A stretch of 64,000 nucleotides of DNA. Origin: Cafeteria roenbergensis (Eukaryota > Sar > Bigyra > Bicosoecida > Cafeteriaceae). The DNA lies in contig VLTN01000069.1 of assembly GCA_008330645.1 (NCBI GenBank), positions 62,001 to 126,000 on the forward strand. The letters run 5' to 3'. This document shows positions 11,801 to 19,233 of this stretch, in pieces. Within the stretch, counting starts at the first letter, position 1. Every line of letters begins with the position of its first letter. The notes under the pieces are model-generated. The model was given only the letters and a program-made list of their open reading frames with translations. It was not told the origin of the DNA and did no database searches. A program made the position numbers and the translations under genes.

Positions 11801-12546
11801 AGCTGCTCCTCCGTTTCGATGCGCCACGGCTCCGCTGTGAGGCTCCCGGACCCCCCGTGGGGGCGGACGGCTCCCCCGGGCCGAGCACCGGCGTTTGCGG
11901 CGCCGGGGGTGGGCGGCGAGCTGGCCCCAGCGCGCACACCTGGTGCGCCGCCGCTTGCCCCGGCCTGCAGCCTGGCCGCACGGCGCTCGGCCCGCCGCTG
12001 CATCATAGCAAACACCTCCGGGCCGAGCACAGCGCGCGCGCTGTCGAGCGTCTCCTCTCGCTCGGCCTCGCCCATAGCAGCAATTGCCCGCATGTTCTGC
12101 TCGGAGACGCCGCTGGAAGCCATTCCCCGCGCGCCCGCGCCCGGAGCTAGCGGCATCGACGCGTCCCCTCGCGGCAAAGGCGCGGAAGCCCCTTCGGGGG
12201 GTGCGCGGCCGCCGCTCCTGCCCGCCCCGGCAGCCGCGGCAAGGCGCCGCTGCTTCGCCTCCTCGAGCCGGCGCCTGAACGTCGAAACGCGAGGCGTGGG
12301 CGAGCTGTCATCGACTCGGAACACAGGCGGAAAGCCCCGTGCTGGAGCGGGGCCCGAGGCGGCCGCAGGAGGGCCGACGGCAGCGGCAGGGCCGGCGCGC
12401 TCCACCACCCGTCCCGTCACAGCCACGTCACCGGCACCCCTTGCGCGCACACCGCCGCGCGCTTGAGCGCTCGAAGTTGCGGATGAGGGCGTTTGCGACT
12501 GCCCCGGTCCTCGCTGTCCGGGCCGCCGCGGCGGCGCGCGCTCCAT
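5845..12546 (-). CDS. RPAP1: RPAP1 homologue (RNA polymerase II-associated protein 1)
   Basis: RPAP1/MINIYO proteins help assemble RNA polymerase II and bring it to the nucleus. A single exon encodes 2,233 residues from the only usable ATG (12544-12546). Near the N-terminus, RVVERA followed by FPPVFR matches the human order of an IIERD-like and an FPAVF-like motif. Next comes the RPAP1 N-terminal domain (EQNMRAIAAMGEAEREETLD, then ARAVLGPEVFAMMQRR), and later the RPAP1 C-terminal domain (EWADWDGARFGLDGR, then LAGYTPRNLLILCRSA). The remaining ~1,600 residues are Ala-rich helical repeats that look HEAT-like, with long low-complexity inserts. It is clearly longer than the ~1,400-residue animal protein. 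Its start overlaps the start of the opposite-strand nuclease-like gene by 64 bp. No GTGAG donor was seen upstream that would offer another first exon. Confidence 0.88.
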   Translation of the reverse strand: MERAPPRRPGQRGPGQSQTPSSATSSAQARGGVRARGAGDVAVTGRVVERAGPAAAVGPPAAASGPAPARGFPPVFRVDDSSPTPRVSTFRRRLEEAKQRRLAAAAGAGRSGGRAPPEGASAPLPRGDASMPLAPGAGARGMASSGVSEQNMRAIAAMGEAEREETLDSARAVLGPEVFAMMQRRAERRAARLQAGASGGAPGVRAGASSPPTPGAANAGARPGGAVRPHGGSGSLTAEPWRIETEEQLAAAAAGLPAAELAKLEWAGLPQRGSHAQGRGGGVANAPGRPSAVAEAIRRAAGQSAASAIEAASAAAAAEGEAGSGSGSGSGGGGGASLALVSAGDRTIGMAGGAGSRPGLLPLPEPDDGGEWADWDGARFGLDGRHIRTHRAAATAVSRGLHHHAGAASAQEESLTVGPAGLAGYTPRNLLILCRSASGPQRAAALSAAAGMFVARRAAIRAWVLGAVSEATLRAGPDGVAASPAGSGPAPPLLRPRAVAPAWGRVALEAVLSDPHSTARLAALRLLCALVADAEGENSWPGQGGARGGDATGLRALAEVAGCGAGAARLLPPLLRPQALARGLRAAAGASVGTGVAGLAAARSMTRLGPPSETQAAHGVGPPGEDSASHDVAARTSIGALLSAWRRGEGPGEDPGAEAGDAETGAPLVPVPMTSAPRKGKGRRARAKAAGEAAGIVGAELEEDGGGDDDDDDDGDDYDYDAATAAAEAEAAMADPVSGSNEPRGQGGDAAARWLGTPSTAAERAAARDPAWLLAGQPRGGDPTAAVAAPSSGLLAAARAALADGAGGADASRMWLQLLTAAARRSAVTARTVLRFPGLLDAVVKGGALRASASAAPTEDDWAVQAGSFQLLRCIAASGRAAAERIAPSGTGEASSALRAVVAWAAAAAAEAEAAAKPPPAGGATAAGRAGSGPSLWLCRAAAEGMAMFRVLAGYGLGTALWPAAARAAPLVAAMAAWAEGRAGCGAAGAASTAGAGAVGGAVGGAVGGGDGGGAGSGGVGVGGGVTAAAAAAAAAEDCVGRSAWAWATELVAVAREAQGVSSASDREAGPVARSQDSARAALGRQLAVLLPAAAAAAAAPASAADPLSTAGVAAGGWGHASRLMRRAAAVGFLAAHTETPSGGARPGGSRADTPAGAAATSPASSSAAHSSKAGEPGEVASSAGRVLAAALEPVDVLSGSASARTRCAALLLAAVVLPASQQPGSAVAAGASLATAAGAGAAGAAGAAAAASGDGSQEPPRSSGADAVADAVAAAASGAAGAACGWAAAAAEAAVARWSRGAPLKGAGAETATSLVELDALAAYARLALACLQTLGSNAASLTAALALAASTLGTGTATADDVAQLRARAWVTGSSIAASAAAAGSAGVWWGARSVPGPLLALHAAAASLSRRLLALGTPPHPTATIDAGHSLLAACPPGAEAEAHWAIARLLLNPAALAALPMAPPAAADSTGVGASARASGQREAEAGRAAALEWRSALHAPLQALAGGPAVLTAAAAAAAGVPSAVPHLAGVWPADGPRHPAPVEALAALAVRARVADAAACSAAAASAAAASAAAASTAAAGRARQAGALSGPAGRSAAGQSLSEIVAASADDGGTAVTLLLLSQGGEAQAEAWWRGRLQALGAGQLREAGLAGDAEAEAWAPERVGLPVPAAPLWWLARSAASASRADEDGASSDHPRHDHGAAPGAGHAHQDVDWGGLLEAAVALAAAAPLPRAAAHAAMARWHALWACIGTGRATGRAGLPARLTAALARQLLPGDAAVPVPADAMVSAAGGAWCPRLSLAVRLAEAVARQDGDETAPSPAAFALAILPAVAGSQPAPLRALAPRPALASLLAPSSGSVSSSGSVGSGSDVAVPRGMQLWSEAAGADAALRAADAPRSGLGGLAASLAATAGGSAAAALPAPAAVSAAAAATVIRLASGSRGASAPPDVLAAGGRPRRAGGAARADASSGRGAEAEALWAGLSTGDRLRGRRHHTLRPMPRAAWGGSAGLRAASGGEASAGPAGDVGASAGAGARSAPLYAAAVVGLARLGRLRDEAASDSGAAGAWAGLPWEGSGRLKAAAAAVAESGAGRPRGACAVGPEAALVLDLCAAHAAVAVGVPAPWAALPSVCGTLDSAPGSDAVTPGLADAARAALEALPHPLSSPLSVAAGGAWAVAVAAAAAGVDAVAAAKCFAELLSGAVEAAGGGEGVTAPLGPPARAGPSA

Positions 12547-13943
12547 TGCAAGTTCGAGGAAGTGCCTGTTTGCCTGGCAATATGCGAGCGCGAGCCCTGT
12601 CGGTTCTGCCGGCCAGTTCTGCCGGGGCACCCACTCCCGAACGCCCCAGTGGGGAAGGGACTCCTGCGGGCCACATGGCAGCCTCTGTGCCAGGAAGCTC
12701 GGCGGGCGGCGTTCGCCACTCGCTCGTGACTTACAACATTTTGTCCGAAGCGCTCTGCGACACCGGCAGCTTTAAGCGGTACAGCCCCGCTGACGTGGAC
12801 GTGGATGTTCGCTGGGGGCGGATTGAGTCCAAGCTCCGCAGCGCGATGGAGGAGCAGTGCGTCTTGATGCTCCAGGAGGTGTCGCTGGAGTGGGCGTCCC
12901 GAATCGCAGTGCTTTGCGCGCAGATGGGCTACATGCCCATCTGGCGGTGCTACGGCAGCGATTTCAGCAACCACATGGGCGTCGCGCTGCTCGTGCCGAC
13001 GGCCAAGTACGACGTTCGCCGCGTTCGCATGGCCAGGGTGGGCAAGGAGCTGGAGCACCTGATCCCGCGCGTCGGCGAGCCGTGCCCCCCAGAGACCAAG
13101 CCGAGCGCCACGATGGTCTCCATCGCGGCCGCCGTGGACGCCATCGGAGACGCGTCGTGGTGGGTCCTCCCCCCCGTCATGAGCCGCCCTGTGAAGCAGG
13201 TTTGGCGCGCGGTGAAGCGCAGCGTGGGAATTTTCCGCAAGGAGGACCTGCGACTGCCCGCCGCCCCCCGGGACGAGCCCTGGAAGGAGGCGCGGACCCG
13301 GCACAACGCGGTTGTGTACGCGAGCCTCGTTCCCAAGGAGGACCCCTCGGCGCGCCCGCTGGGCGTGGCCGTGTACCACATGCCCTGCAGATTCCGAGGC
13401 ATCGCTCGCGGCGTGATGACGCTCCACACCTGGTCTCTCGCCAAAACACTGCACAGGTGGGCTTCGGAGGACGGCGCTGACCCCGTGCTGGGCGCGGACT
13501 TCAACTTCAAGCCGGCAGACCGCCAGTACAGGCTGCTCGCCACGGGAAGCCTGCTCACGGAAGAGGAGGAGGCCGCCGCGGCCGCGGCGGAGCCCTCATT
13601 CGTGGAGGACGACCCCCGCGGGTCGTCTGCTGGCGCCTTCGCGCCGAAGGACCCCTCGGACTTTGACGGCCGCCTGCCAGCGGGGCTGCGACTCACGTCC
13701 GCGTACAAGGCGGTTCACGGCGCAGAGCCCGACTTCACCAACTACAACTTCGCGGACATGGTCGGCGACGAGCCCTTCATCGACGCGCTCGACTTCATCT
13801 GGGTCGGTGACGGCCTGCGCGCGGTCGCGGCGCCCGCGTTGCCCTCCCGGACGGACGACGGGGTGCTCGAGGCCGGGCCCTACCCGTCAGAGGCAGAGCC
13901 CTCCGACCACGTGATGGTGCGCGCAGACGTGGTGCAGGTGTGA
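12483..13943 (+). CDS. Endonuclease/exonuclease/phosphatase (EEP) superfamily enzyme
   Basis: EEP enzymes cleave phosphodiester or phosphate-ester bonds in RNA, DNA or lipids with a metal. A single exon encodes 486 residues from the ATG at 12483; ATGs at 12582 and 12675 are alternatives. Superfamily motifs appear in order: VTYNILSEAL (Asn), VLMLQEVSLEW (metal-binding Glu), HNAVVYASL, VAVYHMPCRF (catalytic His), GADFNFKP (Asp/Asn), DFIWVGD and PSDHVMV (terminal Asp-His). The N-terminal stretch before residue ~60 is Ala/Arg-rich with no acidic residues and could be a mitochondrial presequence. The nearest relatives I can recall are the CCR4/2'-phosphodiesterase-like group and similar proteins in protists and large DNA viruses, so an RNA substrate is a reasonable guess, not shown here. 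It is head-to-head with RPAP1 and convergent with alpha-N-acetylglucosaminidase. Confidence 0.87.
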   Translation: MRAFATAPVLAVRAAAAARAPLQVRGSACLPGNMRARALSVLPASSAGAPTPERPSGEGTPAGHMAASVPGSSAGGVRHSLVTYNILSEALCDTGSFKRYSPADVDVDVRWGRIESKLRSAMEEQCVLMLQEVSLEWASRIAVLCAQMGYMPIWRCYGSDFSNHMGVALLVPTAKYDVRRVRMARVGKELEHLIPRVGEPCPPETKPSATMVSIAAAVDAIGDASWWVLPPVMSRPVKQVWRAVKRSVGIFRKEDLRLPAAPRDEPWKEARTRHNAVVYASLVPKEDPSARPLGVAVYHMPCRFRGIARGVMTLHTWSLAKTLHRWASEDGADPVLGADFNFKPADRQYRLLATGSLLTEEEEAAAAAAEPSFVEDDPRGSSAGAFAPKDPSDFDGRLPAGLRLTSAYKAVHGAEPDFTNYNFADMVGDEPFIDALDFIWVGDGLRAVAAPALPSRTDDGVLEAGPYPSEAEPSDHVMVRADVVQV

Positions 13944-14266
13944 GCGCAGTGCCCTGCCTCGCGCCCTGGGTATGCATGGTTTCGTTGGCTCCGGCCCGCT
14001 GCCCCGCGGAATGGTGGCGAGTTTGCGAATGCGGCGGCGCCCCGCGGGTCGCCCGTGGATCAAACTCGCTCACGCACGCACACGGCGCGCTGGGAGCCTG
14101 ATGGGGGCCAGGCCGTGCGAGCCGGACGCGGCGCAGCTGCGGGCATGCGGCCGCGCGCGCAGCCCTGCCTGTGCCGCGACGAAACTCTGCGAGCCGGTGC
14201 GCCGTGCCAGGCAGAGCCGTGGAGCGATGCCGCCCTCGAAGCAGCGGGCCCGGCGCCTGTGCGCTC
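13944..14266. other. Convergent intergenic region
   Basis: A 323-base gap between the 3' ends of the EEP gene (plus) and the alpha-N-acetylglucosaminidase gene (minus). It should hold both 3' UTRs. No repeat, RNA gene or further coding pattern was seen. Confidence 0.5.
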
Positions 14267-16841
14267 TCACTTGACCTTGGCGTAGAAGGTGCTTCCCGGC
14301 GAGCTGGTGGGCGCGGTCAGCGAGGACTTGAGGTAGCCTCCGGGGTAGTTGAAGCCCAAGCAGGCCTCTGTGCGGCTGCAGAGGAGCATGAGCTGGTCGA
14401 GATCGCGCGTGTAGGCGCGGACCACATCCCCGCCGTTGTGGTCCACGCCTGGAGAGGCCTCGAACTGGGCCTTTACCGCCGCAGAGGCGTTGACGAACTG
14501 CCCGACGAGCGTCTCGGCAGTCTTGAGCGGGTCGGCCCCCGAGACCTGGTCGGGGAACCGCGCGGGGCTCTCGTTCCACTGCAGCTCGACCGGGATGAGC
14601 TCCGCCACGAAGGCCGCCTGGTCGAAGGGGGCGCCGGACTGCAGGTCCTGGAGCAGCTGCTTCTGGAACATGGCCCACCGGGGGGCGTAGTAGGAGCCGA
14701 CGAGCCCGCCCCAGAGCTTCGAGGCGTAGTCGTGGATGTTTCCGAGGCCCCAGAGCGTGATTTGGTTCTTGGCGTTGAACAGCCGGTTCGCCACCTGGTC
14801 GGGCGTGGTTGTGTTGGGCGACGTCACCGCCTCTTGCAGCCAGTGGCCCAGCAGGAACGACGGGTCGGTGCTGAGCAACGCGTCCAGCGACGACAGCGCG
14901 GCCTGCATGGCGGCGCCCACCTGGGCTGCCCCCGTAGGGTCCTTGGAGCCCTTCGCCTGCAGCTGCTCGACCAGCTTGCGGAGCAAGGCGGCCTCGTCCG
15001 TGAACACGAACTGCATCACCTGCGAGGCCAGATCCACCAGGTCATGGCGGTAAGGGCCCGACGTCGGGTCCAGCTCTCCGTTGGACCCTGCCTGCACGAG
15101 AAGCCTCAGCGCCTCGGCGCTGGCTGTCGCGTTGAGGTCGCTGCGGTCCGGCACGGTCGCCTGGGGGCGCGCCTCCACCTCGCCCCAGCGCGTCCACGAC
15201 CACGCCGTGTCGTAGATGGTGCGCCGCATCAGCAGCCACGCGGCGACGGCCGAGGGGGAGTTTGCGCCATAGCGGCGCTGAGACCAGCGAGTGACGAAGC
15301 GGTCCGCGTCCACGGCCTTGTGCTCCCACGACATGCGAGTGACGAGCTCATAGTACACTGGGTTCTGCAAGATCGCCTCTGGGGTGAACCCGGTTCCCAC
15401 AATGGTGGCCGTAGGCATGGCCTCCTTCACGCCAGGCGGGCCGGTGGCCACGCGCGTCAAGTTGCCGTACATGCCAGAACGCCCGCCGTAGTTGTGCAGC
15501 GCGTTCCAGATGAAGTTGTGCCCGTAGAAGGAGTCAAACTTGCTCCACAGCGGCTGCTCTTCGGCGTTGAGGTCGAGAATGAGCATGCGGCCCGTGGGCA
15601 CTCCCGATAGGTACGCCTTGACGGCGGCCGCGGTCCAGAACTGCTCGTGGAACAGCCATGCCTGCATCACGTACGTCGCGTTTGCGTCGACGGTGCTCAT
15701 CGCCTGCCAGACTGCGCGGTTCGCAGCTGCGAGGTAGCTGGGATCCTTGTTCCTGGGCTCCATCTCGTTGAACTGATCGGCGTTGTACGCCATGCCGCTC
15801 CAGTCCCTGCCTGCGCCGAACGTGTCGCGCTGGATCTCGTAAAAGCGCGTGGCCAGTGCCTGGAAGTGGGAGTCGGTAGGCTCGAGGAAGGGCACCTCCG
15901 TGTACGTCGCGTTGAAATGGCCCCACGGCGCGGTGGAGGTGATGCTGGCATTGGGATAAATGCGACGCAGCGCCTTGGGAACGTGACCAGGGAACCCGGG
16001 GAGCACAGGCCGCATGCCCAGCTCCATCATCGCGTCGAGAATCGACTGCTGCAGCTCCGCTTGGCCCTCGATCCAGTCCTGGTCCAGGGGGCCCCCCCAT
16101 GCCATGATGTTGCCCATGCGCTGCCACGGCAGGAATGCCGGTCCGGAAAACCACTCGCGCACCTCCGAGTCGGTCATCCCGACCTCGAGCCAAAGCTTCT
16201 GCCAGACCAGCTCCTGGCCGGCGAACGCCAAAGGAAGGTTCACACCGTGGAGCGCAAGCCAGTCGAGCTCGCGCTGCCACCGGGCCCAGTCCCAAAAGGC
16301 GGCCGAGTAGCCAAACGTGCACACGTTCCAGCTGTACGAGTGCTTGAACGCGCGCACCACTCGAACGGCAGTTGGCGCGGGCAGGGGCGAGACGGAGTCG
16401 AATCGCACGCCAGTCCTGTTCACGCCCCAGGCAACGGACGCGTTCAGGTAGTCGGACATGTACTGGTAGACACCCGCGCTGATGGCAACGCCCCTGCGAG
16501 GACGCGACGGGAGAGCGGGGCGGGCCACAGCAAGTGGAGGCGGGGAAGCATCGGGCAGTGGGGGGGCTCCGTTCCGGCTTGGCCCCGCCGCTCGCAGGGC
16601 GGCAGCGGGCTCACGAGTTGCCGCGAATCACAACCCGGGAGCTCGCGCGGTCGTAGTCGAGCTCGTAAGCGTCGTGCCCGCTCTCTGGGTCTGCCGGGAT
16701 GACCTGCAACTCGAGTTGCGCCGCGATCTGCTCGCCAAACACGCGCGCGGCGACGCCCCTGGCGCTCGTCGCGGGATCGCTGGCTCGTGCAGGTAGCGCA
16801 AAGCTGCACGCAAGAAGGCAGGCGACCAAGCTGGCCCTCAT
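14267..16841 (-). CDS. NAGLU: Alpha-N-acetylglucosaminidase (GH89)
   Basis: GH89 enzymes remove terminal alpha-N-acetylglucosamine, classically from heparan sulfate in lysosomes. Two exons, 16841-16615 and 16493-14267, join in phase 2 across a 121-nt intron (GTGAGC donor, tcgcag acceptor), giving 817 residues. The junction restores VVIRGNSGVAISAGVYQYM, which matches the family's GSSGVAAAAGL-like motif at the end of the N-terminal domain. A signal peptide is clear (MRASLVACLLACSFALPARA). The catalytic TIM-barrel carries YNADQFNEMEP, whose Glu corresponds to human Glu316, and TGFTPEAILQNPVYYEL, whose Glu corresponds to Glu446. Also typical are FKHSYSWNVCTFGYSAAFWD, LALHGVNLPLAFAGQE and PVLPGFPGHVPKAL. 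The C-terminal helical domain is full length, and many N-x-S/T sites fit a glycosylated lysosomal or secreted enzyme. Length is near the family norm. Confidence 0.95.
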
Positions 16842-17123
16842 CGCTGGCCGGCCCCTCGGGGATGGCTCGAGTGGCTCCGAACGATGCTGCGCAAGGTGCA
16901 ATTGCCGCTCTGCAACTGCGCCCTCAGGCAGTCGCGCATGCGATTGGCGGGCTGCGCGGGATTCGCCACGGCCTCCCCAAAGCTGCGCAGATCGTGCCGT
17001 AGAGAGTTTGCTCGGCCCGCGTGCTGCCGAGCACAGCTGGTGGACGCTGCGGCAGGGCCGCCGGCGGACGGGCCACGCTTCGCCTCGGTTAGCTGCTCAC
17101 GCATTCATGCACTGACACGACGC

Positions 17124-18771
17124 TCATTTTCCCTTTCCGAAAAAGGCTGCAAGACTGCGCTGGGCGGGCTTCTTCGCCCCGGGCTTGGCGCGGCCCCCGC
17201 CTGCGGCAGCCTTTGGCTTGCGCGTGGCCGCCTGCTGCTTTGGGGGTCTGGGCTGCGCAGCCTCCTTGGCCTCGGCCTCGGCCTCGTCGTCGCTTTCCAC
17301 GGGCACCTCCACCCACTTTTGCTCTGTGATCATGTACCCGCGCTCGTCCATCGACGTTTCCTCCTTGAGCACCCGCTTCGTGCGCCGCTTGCCACTGCCC
17401 TCCCCAGGCTCTGCGCGGAACGCGTCGAAGGTTCCCACGTCTGTGCTGGCGACCGCAGCATCGGCCGCACGGCTCCGGCGCGCGCGTGGGGCGCCCCTGC
17501 TCTTTGCAGGCCGGCCGGACGACGCCGCGTCGCTGCCCCCGTCGCCATCGGACCCCGCCCCGCTGCCGCCATCTTCGCCGCTTTCCTCCGCATTACCGCC
17601 GCCTGTCTCGTCGTCAAAGACGCCGTCCCCGTCCGCCCCCCGCCTGGCTCTAGCGCCAGCGGGGCGCGAAGCCTTGGCAACCACCGACGCCCCTGCGGCT
17701 GCGGCCTCTGCCTCCTCGTCCTCCATCCGCTGCCTGGCGAGCAGGGCAGCGTGCCCACCGGCGTCCTCGTCCTCGTCGCTGTCCTCGTCGTCGCTGTCTA
17801 CCACACGCTTCCTGGCTGGCGCCGGCGCCGCCGCCGCCGCAGGCACCCCCCCCTGGCTCTTGCCCCCAGCAGCAGCGACTTTCCGCCCCGAGCCCTTGCG
17901 GGCAGCTGCCGACCCGAAAAACGCGCCCCTGTTCCCCCCCTTGCCCCTGCTGCTGCTGCTGCTGCTGCTGGCTCTGTGCGGGGCGGCGGCGGCGGAGGTG
18001 CCAGGCGCGCTGGACGACCTGCTCGCAGCCATAGCCTCGGCAGCGGCGTCATGAGCAGCGGAAGCGCCGAACGCAGAGTCGTACACAGGGCGAGACGCGT
18101 CGATCGCCGAGTCGCCTCGCACAGCGAGAAGCGAGCCGCGCCGGAAGCTGTCGCCAGCCGACGACGCCTCGCCCGCCAAGCGACTCCGCTGACTGGCGAG
18201 CTTCGTGCTGAGCACGGTCACCGCCGCCTCGGCCAGCCGCCCGCTGGCATCAGCGGCGCGCGGGCCCAGACAGTAAAGGGATGCGCTTGCCACCCGCCCC
18301 AGCTTGGAGCGCGCGGCGTCGAGGTCCACCGCGTCCACGAGTCGGACTTCTGCACGAGGAGCACCCCGCGCTGCGCCGATGACGACGAAAGCAGCAGCCA
18401 TGCGCTCCGAGAGCTGACTCTCCCATGCCGCCACGAGTGCCCTGCGCGGGGACAAGGCAGCGGAGACGGGGCAAGGCGCCGCGTCATGCTCTCGAACGCA
18501 GCGGATCGCCCTCAAGCTGGGCAAATGCGAGGGCGCCCGCAGCCCATTCCATTCGGCACTTCCGCGCGGCCCCTGCCCAACGCGCCAGGCCTCCGGTGCC
18601 TTGCTTTGCCAAGCCCAGAGCCCGGCGCCCGGTTCAAACTTGCCCTCACTGCTGGCACGCGCCGAGGTCGTGGCCGGACTCGCGCGCCAGCCACGCCGCC
18701 GACACCGGCTCGCTATTTACAAGGACCTCGTTCTCGATGACGCTGCGCAAGTCCTCTGCCGCTTCGGCCAT
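17124..18771 (-). CDS. POLD3: DNA polymerase delta subunit 3 (POLD3/Pol32/Cdc27 family)
   Basis: This accessory subunit joins DNA polymerase delta to PCNA. Two exons, 18771-18650 and 18441-17124, join across a 208-nt intron (GTGAGG donor, gcgcag acceptor) to encode 479 residues. Exon 1 (MAEAAEDLRSVIENEVLVNS, then EPVSAAWLARESGHDLGACQ) supplies the start of the N-terminal winged-helix that binds the catalytic complex. Exon 2 continues it through ALVAAWESQLSERMAAAF. The middle is disordered, with a poly-Ser run (near 17950), acidic patches and many Lys/Arg. Near the end, KRRTKRVLKEETSMDERGYM followed by ITEQKWVEVPV matches the conserved POLD3 segment. The protein closes with QRSLAAFFGKGK, a canonical PCNA-interacting (PIP) box. 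Length is close to the human 466 residues. The gene is divergent from the large receptor-like gene. Confidence 0.92.
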
Positions 18772-19233
18772 GGCAGCGGCTTGCAGGCTGGGTGCAAGGC
18801 GAGCAAATGTGTGCACCTGCCGGCTCTGCCCGTGGCAGAGCAACGCGACCAGTTGCACGACGAGCGGCCCCCGCCCGAGTGTGCTGCCCTCCTCCCTCTT
18901 GCTGCCCCCGCGCTATAATCCGGGCTCGACATCACTGCCTGGGGCTGTGGTGTGGGTGGGCGTGGGGGAGGGGCGCAGATTCGTTCCTCGGCGTGGTTTA
19001 TCTGGTCGCGAAGGATCTGCAGCACAGTCCACAGTGGTTTCCCTCTTGGCTCCGCTCTGCTTCCCCGCTGCAAAGGCCCCACGGGCACACTGTGCCAGAA
19101 CGCCCCGCCGCAGCCAACCCGCGCCTCAGGCTCCTCATCTGCGAAAGCTGCTCCTTCCAGGAGCTCGCCGGTCGCTGGCGCCTCTCAACTGCAGGCCGAG
19201 CGTTGAGTCGAGAATGTGAGGCCGCGACTGGCC
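18772..19233. other. Divergent intergenic region
   Basis: A 462-base gap between the ATG of POLD3 (minus) and the first in-frame ATG of the receptor-like gene (plus). It contains a TATAAT-like string at 18914-18919, which may be chance. No ATG that could serve the receptor gene was found between 18800 and 19200. Otherwise nothing was recognised. Confidence 0.45.

Noticed and set aside
12547-12630. Extension of RPAP1 to a GTG at 12630
   Set aside because: Not an ATG, and it would lengthen the overlap with the opposite gene; homology begins downstream.
18914-18919. TATAAT string as a promoter
   Set aside because: A single short match in a 462-base gap; bacterial-type box and no supporting element or known start site.
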